NCBI GenBank assembly: GCA_041398705.1
Contig: JAWKUI010000005.1
Location: forward strand, 62,001 to 126,000
Source of the DNA: NORP259 sp041398705
GTDB lineage: Bacteria > Planctomycetota > UBA1135 > GCA-002686595
Direction of reading: 5' to 3'
DNA: 64,000 nucleotides
Below, in pieces: positions 26,389-35,162 of this stretch. The position numbers were made by a program, and so were the translations under genes. Below the pieces are notes generated by a model, which saw only the letters and a list, made by a program, of their open reading frames with translations, had not been told where the DNA came from and made no database searches. Within the stretch, counting starts at the first letter, position 1; each line of letters starts with the position of its first letter.

Positions 26389-27121
26389 TGGACTCCCCCT
26401 GGGGTTTTGGGCGCAGGGCGCGCAAGCCGTGGTACCCGAGGACTACGGCACACGCCCACTGGATTCCGCGCAATCCCCCGAGGATTTCGTAGGGCTTGAG
26501 GAAATCCACCGCCAGTCGGAAGGCCAGGTACCCCAGCAGGAAGGCCCGGAAGCGGCGGCCCTCGGGCCAACCGGGCACGGGCCTGCGCAGCAGCCAGCCG
26601 AGCCCCACCAAGAAGACGATCTCATAGGCGGCGGTTGGATGGCGCGCGCCGTCGCCGAAGTCGATCGCCCAGGGCAGGGCGCTCGGGACTCCGACGGTAT
26701 CGTCAGCTAGGCCGGTCACGAGGCAACCGATCCGCCCGACCGCCATCGCCACGATCAGGGGCAAGACGAACAGGTCTCCGGTCGCCCGGGTCACCCCGAT
26801 GCGGCGTTTGACCCACTCGACCGCGAGCCACCCGCCGATCAACGCGCCGACGATGGTTTTGCCGCCCATCCAGAAGGCCGGGTCCAGCCCGCGCCCCTTC
26901 AGCAACGCCGGATGACTCGCGTGGTGCAGCACCTTGGAGCCAATCAGCGCCCCCACCGCTGCCGCGAGGATCACGGTCAACCGCGACTCGTCGTCGATGC
27001 CGTCCCCTTGGCGCGCACGCCCCCGGGCGTACACGCGATAGCCGATGGCGTAGGCCGCGGCTTCGAACACCATGTGCACCCACGGCGGCGCCGTCGGCAT
27101 CGAGAGGTACGCAAGCGTCAT
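26381..27121 (-). CDS. prolipoprotein diacylglyceryl transferase (Lgt)-like membrane protein
   Basis: 246 residues, about seven hydrophobic segments. Lgt-like features: PPWVHMVFEAAAYAIGY at the N-terminus, VGRIGCLVTGLADDT (128-142; GRxG signature with the essential Arg), and ARHPTAAYE (159-167; the RHPxxxYE motif). The segment where true Lgt has a conserved His in an HGG loop reads GGKTIVGALIGG (86-97), so that His is absent, and N/E positions in the GR motif also differ. It may therefore move a glyceride group to another acceptor than prolipoprotein, or do something new to phospholipid. It lies between a symporter and the Tes-like radical SAM gene and overlaps the latter. Confidence 0.72.
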   Translation of the reverse strand: MTLAYLSMPTAPPWVHMVFEAAAYAIGYRVYARGRARQGDGIDDESRLTVILAAAVGALIGSKVLHHASHPALLKGRGLDPAFWMGGKTIVGALIGGWLAVEWVKRRIGVTRATGDLFVLPLIVAMAVGRIGCLVTGLADDTVGVPSALPWAIDFGDGARHPTAAYEIVFLVGLGWLLRRPVPGWPEGRRFRAFLLGYLAFRLAVDFLKPYEILGGLRGIQWACAVVLGYHGLRALRPKPQGESIG

Positions 27122-27137
27122 GGCCGCGGCTAGCGCC

Positions 27138-28919
27138 TCAGTGCTCCGCCGCCTGTCCCGCCCCGCGTGGGATGCGCAGGGCTTCGACCATCTCCTGCAC
27201 CTCCGCCGGCGGCGGCGGCCCCAGGTGGCTGACGACCCCCGCCACCAGGAAGTTCACCGCGGCCCCCACCGCGCCAAACGCGTTGGGTTCGAGGCCCAGG
27301 AACCAGTTCTCGGGCATCGAGCCGAGGAACGACGTGCCCGGAATGAACAACACCCCTTTGTGCTGGAACACGTAGAGCAGGGTCACGATCAGCCCCGAAA
27401 GCATGCCGGCGATCGCCCCGGTGCGGTTGATGCGTTTGCTGAAGATGCCCATCACGAGCACGGGGAAGATCGAGCTGGCGGCTAGGCCGAAAGCCAAGGC
27501 CACCGTGCCCGCGGCAAACCCGGGGGGACGCAGGCCGAGCAACCCCGCGACCAGGATCGCGCCGGCCATGGCCAAGCGGCTCGCGCGCAGCTCGCCCTTC
27601 TCGCTGATGTCGGGGCGGAAGACCCCCTTGACCACGTCGTGCGAAATCGCCGAGGAGATCGCAAGCAGCAGCCCCGCCGCGGTCGACAGGGCCGCCGCCA
27701 GCCCCCCCGCCGCCACGAGCGCGATCACCCAGTTGGGCAAGCCCGCGATCTCGGGGTTCGCCAGCACCATGATGTCGCGGTCGAGGGTGGTCATCTCGTC
27801 GCCCTTCCAGCCGAACGCCTCGGCCCGCGGAGCAAACGCCTGCGACTTGTCCCCGTAGTGCTGCACGCGCCCATCGCCGTTCTTGTCCTCGAACGCGAGC
27901 AAACCCGTGGCCTCCCAGTTCTTGAACCAAGTGGGCCGCTCGGCATACACCAAGTTGCCCTCGGCGCTGCCCACCGGCCCCGCCTGCAGGGTGCGCGTGA
28001 AGTTGAGCCGCGCCATGGCCGCCACCGCCGGCGCGGTCGTGTACAGGATCGCGATGAAGAGCAAAGCCCAACCCGCCGAACTGCGCGCATCGCGCACCTT
28101 CGGCACGGTGAAGAATCGCATGATGACGTGCGGCAATCCGGCGGTACCGATCATCAGCGAGAAGGTGAACACCGCCATGTTCCACTGGCTCAGCCGCGTC
28201 TGGGTCGTGTAGCGGTCAAAACCCAGGTCCTGCAGCACCTGGTCGAGTTTCTCGAGCACGGTCAGGGTCTCCCCCTGGATCGGCATGCCGAGCCCAAGCT
28301 GCGGGATCGGCGACCCGGTGAGCTGCAGCGAGATGAACACCGCGGGCACCGTGTAGGCGAAGATCAGCACGCAGTATTGGGCGATCTGCGTATGGGTGAT
28401 GCCCTTCATGCCCCCCAGCACGGCGTACACGAAGACGATCACCATGCCGATGCCGAGGCCCACCTCGTACGGCACCTCGAGGAACCGCGAGAAGGCCACG
28501 CCGACGCCCTTCATCTGACCGATCACATACGTCACCGAAGCGACGATCAGGCAGACCACGGCCACCAGCCGAGCGGTCTTGCAGTAGTAGCGATCCCCGA
28601 TGAACTCGGGCACCGTGAACTTGCCGTACTTGCGCAGGTAGGGCGCGAGGAAACACGCGAGCAGCACGTACCCTCCGGTCCAACCCATCAGGTAGACCGA
28701 GCCCCCGTACCCCATGAAGGCGATCAACCCCGCCATCGACAGGAACGAAGCCGCGGACATCCAGTCCGCCGCCGTGGCCATGCCGTTGGCGATCGGGTGT
28801 ACGCCCCCGCCCGCCACGTAGAACTCCCCCGTGGTACGCGCCCGCGAGCGCACGGCGATCAAGAGGTACAGGGCAAAGGTCGCCCCCACCACCAGATAGG
28901 TCGTCGTCTTGAGGTCCAA
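27138..28919 (-). CDS. sodium:solute symporter (acetate/monocarboxylate type)
   Basis: 593 residues, about 13 membrane helices, SSS family. MDLKTTTYLVVGATFALYLL starts helix 1; the region TGEFYVAGGGVHPIANGMA, then ADWMSAASFLSMAGL, is the family signature with the broken first helix, and GQMKGVGVAFSRFL and GGMKGITHTQIAQY follow. A soluble insert between helices (about residues 310-370, DKNGDGRVQHYGDKSQAFAP) is typical of the DUF4212-paired subgroup. Its partner gene lies 4 nt upstream. The likely substrates are acetate, lactate, propionate or similar, taken up with sodium. It leads into the Lgt-like gene 16 nt on, so it may be co-transcribed with the lipid-related genes. Confidence 0.9.
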   Translation of the reverse strand: MDLKTTTYLVVGATFALYLLIAVRSRARTTGEFYVAGGGVHPIANGMATAADWMSAASFLSMAGLIAFMGYGGSVYLMGWTGGYVLLACFLAPYLRKYGKFTVPEFIGDRYYCKTARLVAVVCLIVASVTYVIGQMKGVGVAFSRFLEVPYEVGLGIGMVIVFVYAVLGGMKGITHTQIAQYCVLIFAYTVPAVFISLQLTGSPIPQLGLGMPIQGETLTVLEKLDQVLQDLGFDRYTTQTRLSQWNMAVFTFSLMIGTAGLPHVIMRFFTVPKVRDARSSAGWALLFIAILYTTAPAVAAMARLNFTRTLQAGPVGSAEGNLVYAERPTWFKNWEATGLLAFEDKNGDGRVQHYGDKSQAFAPRAEAFGWKGDEMTTLDRDIMVLANPEIAGLPNWVIALVAAGGLAAALSTAAGLLLAISSAISHDVVKGVFRPDISEKGELRASRLAMAGAILVAGLLGLRPPGFAAGTVALAFGLAASSIFPVLVMGIFSKRINRTGAIAGMLSGLIVTLLYVFQHKGVLFIPGTSFLGSMPENWFLGLEPNAFGAVGAAVNFLVAGVVSHLGPPPPAEVQEMVEALRIPRGAGQAAEH

Positions 28920-28923
28920 CGGC

Positions 28924-29175
28924 CTACTCCTCGACCCCGAACTTGCGGTCCAGGCGCGCCATGCGCCAGGAGTAGAAGAAGATCAGCACCACAAAGGTGT
29001 AGATCGAACCCTGTTGGGCGAACCAGAAGCCCAGGGGGTAGCCCCAGATATGGAAGCGGTTCAGCGGCTCCACGAGCACGATGCCGCAGAGGAAGGAGAC
29101 GGCGAACCACACGGCGGTGACCGCCGCGAGCAATCTCAGGTTCGCCCGCCAGTAGGCATCGGTCTTGGCACTCAT
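28924..29175 (-). CDS. DUF4212 small subunit of the symporter
   Basis: 83 residues from ATG 29175. Two membrane helices: LRLLAAVTAVWFAVSFLCGIVL and GSIYTFVVLIFFYSWRMARL, with the typical motif NRFHIWGYPLGFWFAQQGSI between. DUF4212 proteins pair with SSS transporters of the monocarboxylate type and are required for their activity or stability. Gene order and 4-nt spacing fit that pairing. First gene of the operon that runs to 23751. Confidence 0.9.
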   Translation of the reverse strand: MSAKTDAYWRANLRLLAAVTAVWFAVSFLCGIVLVEPLNRFHIWGYPLGFWFAQQGSIYTFVVLIFFYSWRMARLDRKFGVEE

Positions 29176-29217
29176 GGCCCGAGTATAGCCGGGGGCTGGC
29201 GGGCCGCCCCCAAGACA

Positions 29218-29251
29218 GGACCCCGGCACGCCACGAGGCGCACCGGGGTCC
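29218..29251 (-). terminator. hairpin after the metallopeptidase gene
   Basis: A 9-bp ggaccccgg/ccggggtcc stem with a 16-nt loop lies 41 nt beyond the metallopeptidase stop on the minus strand. The downstream tract is only moderately T-rich, so it is a weak terminator candidate. Confidence 0.5.
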
Positions 29252-29292
29252 GGATTCCGGTTCCCGCCCTCAAGGACGGGTTCCGCGCGGAA

Positions 29293-31791
29293 TCACTGGT
29301 ACAGGATCTCGATACCCGGCGAGAAGTTCGAGGTCGAGGTCAGCAGGAAGTCGCGGTACCAGAGCTGGTAGTTCCAGGTTTGGCCAGCCAGCACGGGCTC
29401 GTGCGGGTTGGTCGGCATGTCCGTCAGGTCGATGACCGCCTGGATCTCGCCAAGGAAGCCGGAGCTCTGGACTTGGGCGGAGAAGCGGCCGATGTTGGTG
29501 GACAGGCACAGGTTGCCCATGCTGCCGCCCGGGTTGGCGACGAAGCCTTGGCTCTGGCTGCACAGGTAGTAGCCGAACTGGTTCAGCGGCAGGTTCACCG
29601 TGGTCAGCACGAGATCGTTGGCCGCCGCCGAGGCGCTACCCTGGGCGTAGATGTACGCCGGCACGCCACGGGAGTTGACCACCGCGGGCGAGCAGAACAG
29701 GGTACCCAGGGGGTTGTTCACGCCGCAGAGACCATCGGCACCGTCGACCACCAGCGAGTACGTGTTGCAGTTGCTGGAGCTGTTCGTGTAGACGTTGACC
29801 TCCAAGATGAAGGTCTTGTTCACCGAATCGGTGTTGACGTAGCTGATGTGCTCGTTGTCGGTGGCGGAGTAGCCTTGGGCCAGGTTGTTGCCCGCACCAC
29901 CGCCGCAGTTCGCGGGGTCGTACAGGAACATGTCCACATCGCCGTTGGCGTGGGTGAACAGGGCGTCCAGGGTCAGGGTGCCACCGGAGGGCACGCAGAA
30001 GCTGTAGAAGTCCGCATCGGTCTTCGAGACGAACAGACCCGTGGTGGTGCCATTGCCCATGTCATAGGCGGTGGCGCAGGTGTCGTTGTTCTCCAGCGAG
30101 TCGTCGGCCGCGCCCACGCAGGGGTCGGTCTGGACCAGCGCGATGGTCAGGTCGTAGTCGTTGCCACCCGAGCCAAGAAGGTAGACCTCGAGCTTCACCG
30201 TGGAAGCGGCACCGGTGTTGTTGGTCCAGGTGACGACCTCGTTGTTGGTCACCGAGTTTCCGGTGGCCAGGGTGGTGATGCAGGTGCTATCCGACAGGCG
30301 CACGTCGATGTCGCCGTTGCTGTGGGTGAAAGCCGTCGTCACGGTCAGCTGCTCACCGGCCGCCACTTGGATCGAGTAGTAGTCCGAATCGGTATCGCAG
30401 GCGGTCAGGCCCGGGTAGCTGCCCTGGCCCAAGGCCACGGTGCTGTTGCAGTTGTCGTTCGGCTCCATCGAGTCCGGCGAGCAGCCGCCGCCGGTCCAGG
30501 GACCCAGGCAGGAGCTGGTGGCGCCGTTACGCATCACGGTCACGACCGTCGGGTGGAAGAAGGTCGTGATGTTGTTCATGCCGCCCGAGCACAGGTGGCA
30601 GTAGCTCATGATCGTGCCGTTCGAGATGCAGACCTGGCTGTTCTGGCACTGCCCGAAGTACTGCGACGGCGGGCACTGGTCCAGCGGCGGGCAGTAGTTG
30701 TGGGTGTGCGAGGTGCTGAAGTTGTGGCCGATCTCGTGGGCCATCACGACGAAGTCCCAGGTGTTCGAGCTCTGGGAAACGGGGAACTGGGTTCCGCCGG
30801 TCATGTTGCCGCTGACGCCGAAACCGTAGTTCTGGTTGCAGAGCACGTCGAGGTAGGCCACGCCACCCCCGAGGCTCGCGCCGCTCATGAAGTGCGCGAG
30901 GTTAGCGCCGGCGGGGATGTTCCCCGCCCAAGCGGTGCGGAACTGGTCGAGCATCGCACCCGAACCGCCACTCTGCGCGGTCCACGGATCGTTGCTCGAG
31001 GTGTAGAACTGCAGGTAGGGGTAGGTCAGCACCACATCGATCTGGCTCGCGTAGCGATCGCTGATCGAGCCGATCAGGGTCAGGGTGTAGTTCTGGCAGG
31101 CGGTGAGGTTGTTCCAGTTCTGGTAGTACTGGTAGTCGGTTTCCACCGCGACTTTGCACTCGAGCACCACGCCGAGGGCCGAGGTCTGCACGCCCGGCTG
31201 GCCGTACTGTGCATCGCGCGGGTTCCACGGGATGGTCAGGCCGCTGGTGTCGGTTTCGCAGGTCGGCAGCGCGGGGGCGCCGATGTTCGCCATCACAGAG
31301 TCGGGCACGAAGCGGGTCTGGGCGTGGGCCCAGTCGTTGCCCGGACCGGCGAAGGACAGCAGGTGGAAGTACTCCCCACCGGTGCGCACCCAACCGTAGC
31401 TACCGTGGCTGGAGAGGCCCAGCATGACGTCGGACTCGGCATCGCCGGTGACCTTGCCCTTCCACAGGGTCAGGTCTACGGTGTCGATCATCGCCGGCTG
31501 GCCGTTGACCTGCATCCCGACCCAGCCTGTCTGGAAGTTCATCGGCATCAGGTCGAGCTCGACGGCGCCGCCGCCGGGCAGCTGCACGTTGTTCATCAGG
31601 ATGTGGTCGCGGCCGACGAGGCCCGCCAGGGCCTGGGCATCCTGCTTGAATTCGATCGTTCCGGGGACGAGGGCCTGGCCCGTGGGGGTCATCGGGAAGG
31701 GCACCTTGTCCAGGCTTTGGGCCATGGCCGGCAGGGCCAGGACCCCGGCAACTGCCAGGACCCAGGACGATTGGGTGATTCGGTTCGCCAT
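29293..31791 (-). CDS. secreted reprolysin-like zinc metallopeptidase with PPC domains and C-terminal module
   Basis: 832 residues. Signal peptide SSWVLAVAGVLALPAMAQ. A propeptide-like region is followed by the catalytic domain; HEIGHNFSTSH at about residues 351-361 is the HExxHxxxxxH zinc motif of metzincins (M12B-like), with Ser where Gly is usual, and a later CHLCSGGMNNI supplies the Met-turn region. Two PPC-like beta-sandwiches follow (EPNDNCNSTVALGQGSYPGL; ENNDTCATAYDMGNGTTTGL), then a C-terminal module of about 140 residues (NSRGVPAYIYAQGS to SNFSPGIEILYQ) shared with proteins at 57131, 59242 and 61559. The protein is probably exported or cell-surface-bound and degrades extracellular protein. 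Confidence 0.87.
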   Translation of the reverse strand: MANRITQSSWVLAVAGVLALPAMAQSLDKVPFPMTPTGQALVPGTIEFKQDAQALAGLVGRDHILMNNVQLPGGGAVELDLMPMNFQTGWVGMQVNGQPAMIDTVDLTLWKGKVTGDAESDVMLGLSSHGSYGWVRTGGEYFHLLSFAGPGNDWAHAQTRFVPDSVMANIGAPALPTCETDTSGLTIPWNPRDAQYGQPGVQTSALGVVLECKVAVETDYQYYQNWNNLTACQNYTLTLIGSISDRYASQIDVVLTYPYLQFYTSSNDPWTAQSGGSGAMLDQFRTAWAGNIPAGANLAHFMSGASLGGGVAYLDVLCNQNYGFGVSGNMTGGTQFPVSQSSNTWDFVVMAHEIGHNFSTSHTHNYCPPLDQCPPSQYFGQCQNSQVCISNGTIMSYCHLCSGGMNNITTFFHPTVVTVMRNGATSSCLGPWTGGGCSPDSMEPNDNCNSTVALGQGSYPGLTACDTDSDYYSIQVAAGEQLTVTTAFTHSNGDIDVRLSDSTCITTLATGNSVTNNEVVTWTNNTGAASTVKLEVYLLGSGGNDYDLTIALVQTDPCVGAADDSLENNDTCATAYDMGNGTTTGLFVSKTDADFYSFCVPSGGTLTLDALFTHANGDVDMFLYDPANCGGGAGNNLAQGYSATDNEHISYVNTDSVNKTFILEVNVYTNSSSNCNTYSLVVDGADGLCGVNNPLGTLFCSPAVVNSRGVPAYIYAQGSASAAANDLVLTTVNLPLNQFGYYLCSQSQGFVANPGGSMGNLCLSTNIGRFSAQVQSSGFLGEIQAVIDLTDMPTNPHEPVLAGQTWNYQLWYRDFLLTSTSNFSPGIEILYQ

Positions 31792-32030
31792 TGGTTGGTT
31801 CGGTCAGGGTTTGGGAGAGAGGGGGGGCCGATCAGAAGCCCCGGCCCCCTTGGACGGGCGGCAGCCCCGCCAGGATCCCAAACTTTACCGGCACGTAACC
31901 TGCGAGGAGGGGCCCAGACCGGAGGTTGCCCGGATCGGGGCCCCCGGATGCCCCCTGGAACCCCGTTCTGGGCCATTCCAGGCCCCGCGCCCCCCACCAG
32001 CGGCCCAAACCGGCCGCCCCAGAAATGCGA

Positions 32031-32056
32031 CCGGGGAGGCCCTTGGGCCTCCCCGG
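32031..32056 (-). terminator. hairpin downstream of infC
   Basis: A 12-bp ccggggaggccc/gggcctccccgg stem with a 2-nt tt loop lies 14 nt after the infC stop on the minus strand. The following tract is only weakly T-rich. The rest of the 279-nt gap to the metallopeptidase gene shows nothing clear. Confidence 0.6.
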
Positions 32057-32070
32057 TTCCCGGCGCGCGC

Positions 32071-32820
32071 CTATTCGTCGCCGCCTTCGTCCTCGTCCTC
32101 GTCTTCGTCCTCATCATCGAGGTCGAGATCGTCATCGAGGTCGTCATCATCGAGCAGTTCGTCGTCCAGCTCGTCATCGGCCTCGAGCACCGGGGCCGCT
32201 GCGGCGGCTTCCCCGTCCCGCCCGGGCTTCGGAGCCCGCTTCGGAGTCGTGGACGCGCCTTTCTTCTGCTGGCTCGCGCCGACCGGGGTGAGCAGCATCG
32301 TCATGCGCCGCCCCATCATCTTGGCCGGCACTTCAACCTTGCTGACGTCGGCCAAGCCTTCAGCCACCTTCTTCATCACGTCGAAGCCGTGTTCGGGGTG
32401 CGCCATCTGGCGGCCCTTGAAGATACAGACGACCTGGACCTTGTGGCCCGCCCTCAAGAAGCGGCGGCCGTTGTCGAGGCGGTACGTAAGGTCGTGCGTA
32501 TCGATGGCAGGACGCACACGCAGTTCTTTGAGCTGCGAAGACCCCTTGTTGTGGCTCGCGCTCGCCTTTTCTTTCTTGCGTTGCTGATAGAGGAACTTGC
32601 CATAGTCCATGATCTTGCAGACCGGTGGACGGGCTTGCGGCGAGACTTCGACGAGGTCGAGTCCCAGTTCCTTGGCACGGCGGCGGGCTTCGTTCGTTTC
32701 GACGATGCCGGCCTGTTCCCCGTTTTCGTCAATCAGACGGACCTCGGGCACGCGGATCCGCTGGTTTTTCCGGTACTGCGGACCGGTGGGTTCTTTGCGT
32801 TGGGTTTTTCTTTTGCCCAC
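32071..32820 (-). CDS. infC: translation initiation factor IF-3 with long acidic tail
   Basis: 249 residues from GTG 32820, preceded by AAGGAG at 4 nt spacing. It binds the 30S subunit and proofreads start codons. N-domain: YRKNQRIRVPEVRLIDENGE, ARRRAKELGLDLVEVSP, VCKIMDYGKFLYQQRKK; C-domain: KELRVRPAIDTHDLTYRL, VCIFKGRQMAHPEHG, KMMGRRMTMLLTPV. The core ends near residue 180. After a basic/alanine linker comes an acidic tail of about 40 residues made almost only of Asp and Glu (DDELDDELLDDDDLDDD, then DE repeats), which is not part of standard IF-3. It lies 114 nt after aspS and is separate from rpmI-rplT, its usual partners. A non-AUG start is common for infC. Confidence 0.95.
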   Translation of the reverse strand: MGKRKTQRKEPTGPQYRKNQRIRVPEVRLIDENGEQAGIVETNEARRRAKELGLDLVEVSPQARPPVCKIMDYGKFLYQQRKKEKASASHNKGSSQLKELRVRPAIDTHDLTYRLDNGRRFLRAGHKVQVVCIFKGRQMAHPEHGFDVMKKVAEGLADVSKVEVPAKMMGRRMTMLLTPVGASQQKKGASTTPKRAPKPGRDGEAAAAAPVLEADDELDDELLDDDDLDDDLDLDDEDEDEDEDEGGDE

Positions 32821-32934
32821 TGGGCTCCTTGGGTTGCGATGGAGAGTCCGGGGCCCCTGGCCCCACTCGTAAGCCCCGAGCATAGGCCCCCCGGGGCGTT
32901 CTCGCCAGTTCCGGGGGCAGCTCGGGAAATCAGG

Positions 32935-34710
32935 TCACGGTTCCTGCCGAAGCTGGATGTGTACGTCGGTCAAAAGCTGGGATTCCACGGGCGAGGGGGC
33001 CTGGCACATCAGGTCCACCGCCTGCAGGGTCTTCGGGAAGGCCACCACGTCGCGGATCGAGTCCATCCCGAGGGATAGGGCCACCAGGCGATCCAGGCCG
33101 ATGGCGAAGCCCGCGTGGGGCGGCGCACCGTAGGACAGGGCCTCCAGCAGGAACGCAAACTTGAGCTGCTGCTCCTCTTTGCTGATTCCCAGCAGATGGA
33201 ACACCTTCTGCTGCACGTCCTGGCGGTGAATCCGCACCGAGCCCGACCCCAACTCCCAGCCGTTGAGGACCAGGTCGTAGGAGCGGCTGGGCATGCCGTT
33301 CAGATCCCCGGACAGGTTCCAGTCCTGGGGAGCGGTGAACGGGTGGTGCGCCGAGTAGTACCGCTGGGTCTCTTCGTCCCACTCGAACATGGGGAACTCG
33401 GTGACCCAGAGGAAGTTCCATTGGCCCGCGGACGCCAGGCCGAGTTCGCGACCGATGCGGACCCGCAATTCGCCCAGCACGCGCCAGCACGAGGGGCGCG
33501 GTCCGGCGGCGAACAGAAGCAGGTCGCCGCTCTTGCCGCCCACTTGGGCCAGCAGGCGCTCGCCGACCTCGCCCTCGAGGAACTTCGCCACCGGTCCAGC
33601 CGCACCGCCCTCCTCGCCGGGTTTCCACCAGGCGAGGCCCTTGGCACCGTGGTCACGGGCGTGTTTCTCCAGGTTCTTCATCGCGCCGCGCGAGTACGAC
33701 TCGGCGCCGCCTTCGAGGCACAGGAGCTGCACGCTGTCGCCGCCCGCGATGGCAGCTTCGAACACTCCGAAGCCGCAGCTCGCCGCCCATTCCCCCACGT
33801 CCTGCAATTCCAGGCCGAAGCGGGTATCGGGCTTGTCGACGCCGTAGCGCGTCATCGCTTCGTGCCAGGTCAGGCGCGGGAAGTGCTCGGGCAGCTCGAC
33901 CTCCATGGCATCCCGGAAGGTGTCGCGCAGCACCCCTTCCCAGGTCTCGTAGATGTCTTCTTCTTCGGCGAAGGACATCTCCATGTCGAGTTGGGTGAAT
34001 TCGGGCTGGCGGTCGGCGCGCAGGTCCTCGTCGCGGAAACAACGCGCCACCTGGAAGTAGCGGTCCATGCCCGCCACCATCAGGATCTGCTTGAAGATCT
34101 GCGGCGATTGCGGCAACGCGTAGAACGAACCCGCGTGAACACGGCTCGGCACCAGGTAGTCGCGCGCGCCCTCGGGCGTGGCCCGGGTGAGGATCGGCGT
34201 TTCGACCTCGAGGAAGTCGCGCTGCAGGAACGCGTTGCGCATGGCGCCGATGAAGCGCGAGCGGAACGCGAGCTTCTCCTGCATGTCCGGCCGGCGCAGG
34301 TCGAGGTAGCGGTAGCGCAGGCGCAACTCGACGTTGGCTTCGCTGTTGCGCTCGATCTCGAAGGGCGGCAGCGGGCTGCGGCTCAGCACCTCGACGCGCT
34401 CGGCGAGCACTTCAATCTGCCCGGTAGGCAGGTCCGGGTTCGGCTGCTCGCGGCGACGCACGGTGCCGGTGACCGACAGCACGTCTTCCGGGGAGAGGAT
34501 CTCCCCCTCCGCCATCGACCAGCCGATGCGCTCTTCGGTGCCGGTCAGCAGCACTTGCGCGAGGCCGAATCGATCGCGGATGTCGAGGAAGTAGATGCCC
34601 CCCATGTTGCGCCGCTTTGCGACCCAACCGTTGAGCACGACCTTCTGGCCGATCTGCGCTTCGGAAAGGGCACCGATGCGGTGCGTACGCTGCCAGGGGG
34701 CGCGCGCCAT
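32935..34710 (-). CDS. aspS: aspartate--tRNA ligase
   Basis: 591 residues, the bacterial class IIb length. It charges tRNA-Asp (or, if non-discriminating, tRNA-Asn too). N-terminal OB fold with QIGQKVVLNGWVAKRRNMGG and FLDIRDRFGLAQVLL; motif 1 region FLEVETPILTRATPEGARDY; FYALPQSPQIFKQILM; motif 2 RYFQVARCFRDEDLRADRQP with EFTQLDMEMSF; the bacterial GAD insertion domain (about 300-420); motif 3 HAGFAIGLDRLVALSLG. It begins 2 nt after the atpC stop, so it is co-transcribed with the ATP synthase genes, an uncommon linkage. Confidence 0.97.
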   Translation of the reverse strand: MARAPWQRTHRIGALSEAQIGQKVVLNGWVAKRRNMGGIYFLDIRDRFGLAQVLLTGTEERIGWSMAEGEILSPEDVLSVTGTVRRREQPNPDLPTGQIEVLAERVEVLSRSPLPPFEIERNSEANVELRLRYRYLDLRRPDMQEKLAFRSRFIGAMRNAFLQRDFLEVETPILTRATPEGARDYLVPSRVHAGSFYALPQSPQIFKQILMVAGMDRYFQVARCFRDEDLRADRQPEFTQLDMEMSFAEEEDIYETWEGVLRDTFRDAMEVELPEHFPRLTWHEAMTRYGVDKPDTRFGLELQDVGEWAASCGFGVFEAAIAGGDSVQLLCLEGGAESYSRGAMKNLEKHARDHGAKGLAWWKPGEEGGAAGPVAKFLEGEVGERLLAQVGGKSGDLLLFAAGPRPSCWRVLGELRVRIGRELGLASAGQWNFLWVTEFPMFEWDEETQRYYSAHHPFTAPQDWNLSGDLNGMPSRSYDLVLNGWELGSGSVRIHRQDVQQKVFHLLGISKEEQQLKFAFLLEALSYGAPPHAGFAIGLDRLVALSLGMDSIRDVVAFPKTLQAVDLMCQAPSPVESQLLTDVHIQLRQEP

Positions 34711-34712
34711 GG

Positions 34713-35138
34713 TCAGCGACTCCGGCGGCGAGCCGCCGATTGACGCATCAAGGCGCGGCGCAGGGCCGCTTGGGCACGGATCAGGTCGAACTCCGCCTTG
34801 TCGAAGTCGATGTGCTTGCCGGCCATGCGCTCCCGGGCACGCTCGGCGGCCTTCTCCGCGCGCTCGACGTCGATCTCGCGCACCGGCTCGCCGGCTTCGG
34901 TCACGACGCGCACCACGTTGTCGCGCACCTCGCAGAACCCGCCGGAGACGAACATCTCGTCGCCGCCGGCGTCGTTCTTCCAGGAGAGCACGCCGGAATC
35001 CAGGGCCGACACCAGGGGGGCGTGGCCCTTGAGGATTCCAGTCAGACCGTCGAGGCCCGGAAACTGCACCGAGGAGGCAACGGTTTCCACCAGTACCCGC
35101 TCGGGGGTGATGACGCGCAGCGTGATCGAGTCGACCAT
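34713..35138 (-). CDS. atpC: ATP synthase epsilon subunit
   Basis: 141 residues. Central-stalk subunit of F1 that couples rotation and inhibits hydrolysis. ITLRVITPERVLVETVASSV starts the N-terminal beta-sandwich; PGLDGLTGILKGHAPLVSAL is the family signature; the C-terminal helices (IDVERAEKAAERARERM onward) complete the usual two-domain form. Last ATP synthase gene, 24 nt after atpD and 2 nt before aspS. Confidence 0.95.
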   Translation of the reverse strand: MVDSITLRVITPERVLVETVASSVQFPGLDGLTGILKGHAPLVSALDSGVLSWKNDAGGDEMFVSGGFCEVRDNVVRVVTEAGEPVREIDVERAEKAAERARERMAGKHIDFDKAEFDLIRAQAALRRALMRQSAARRRSR

Positions 35139-35162
35139 AGGTTCAGGGGGCTATGAGGGCGC

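Noticed and set aside
28909..33078. A 1389-codon open frame on the plus strand
   Set aside because: It is antisense to the symporter subunit, the metallopeptidase, infC and aspS, all recognised families. High GC leaves long open frames opposite real genes; its composition is Ala/His/Gly/Arg-rich without domains. The same applies to other long antisense frames across the window.
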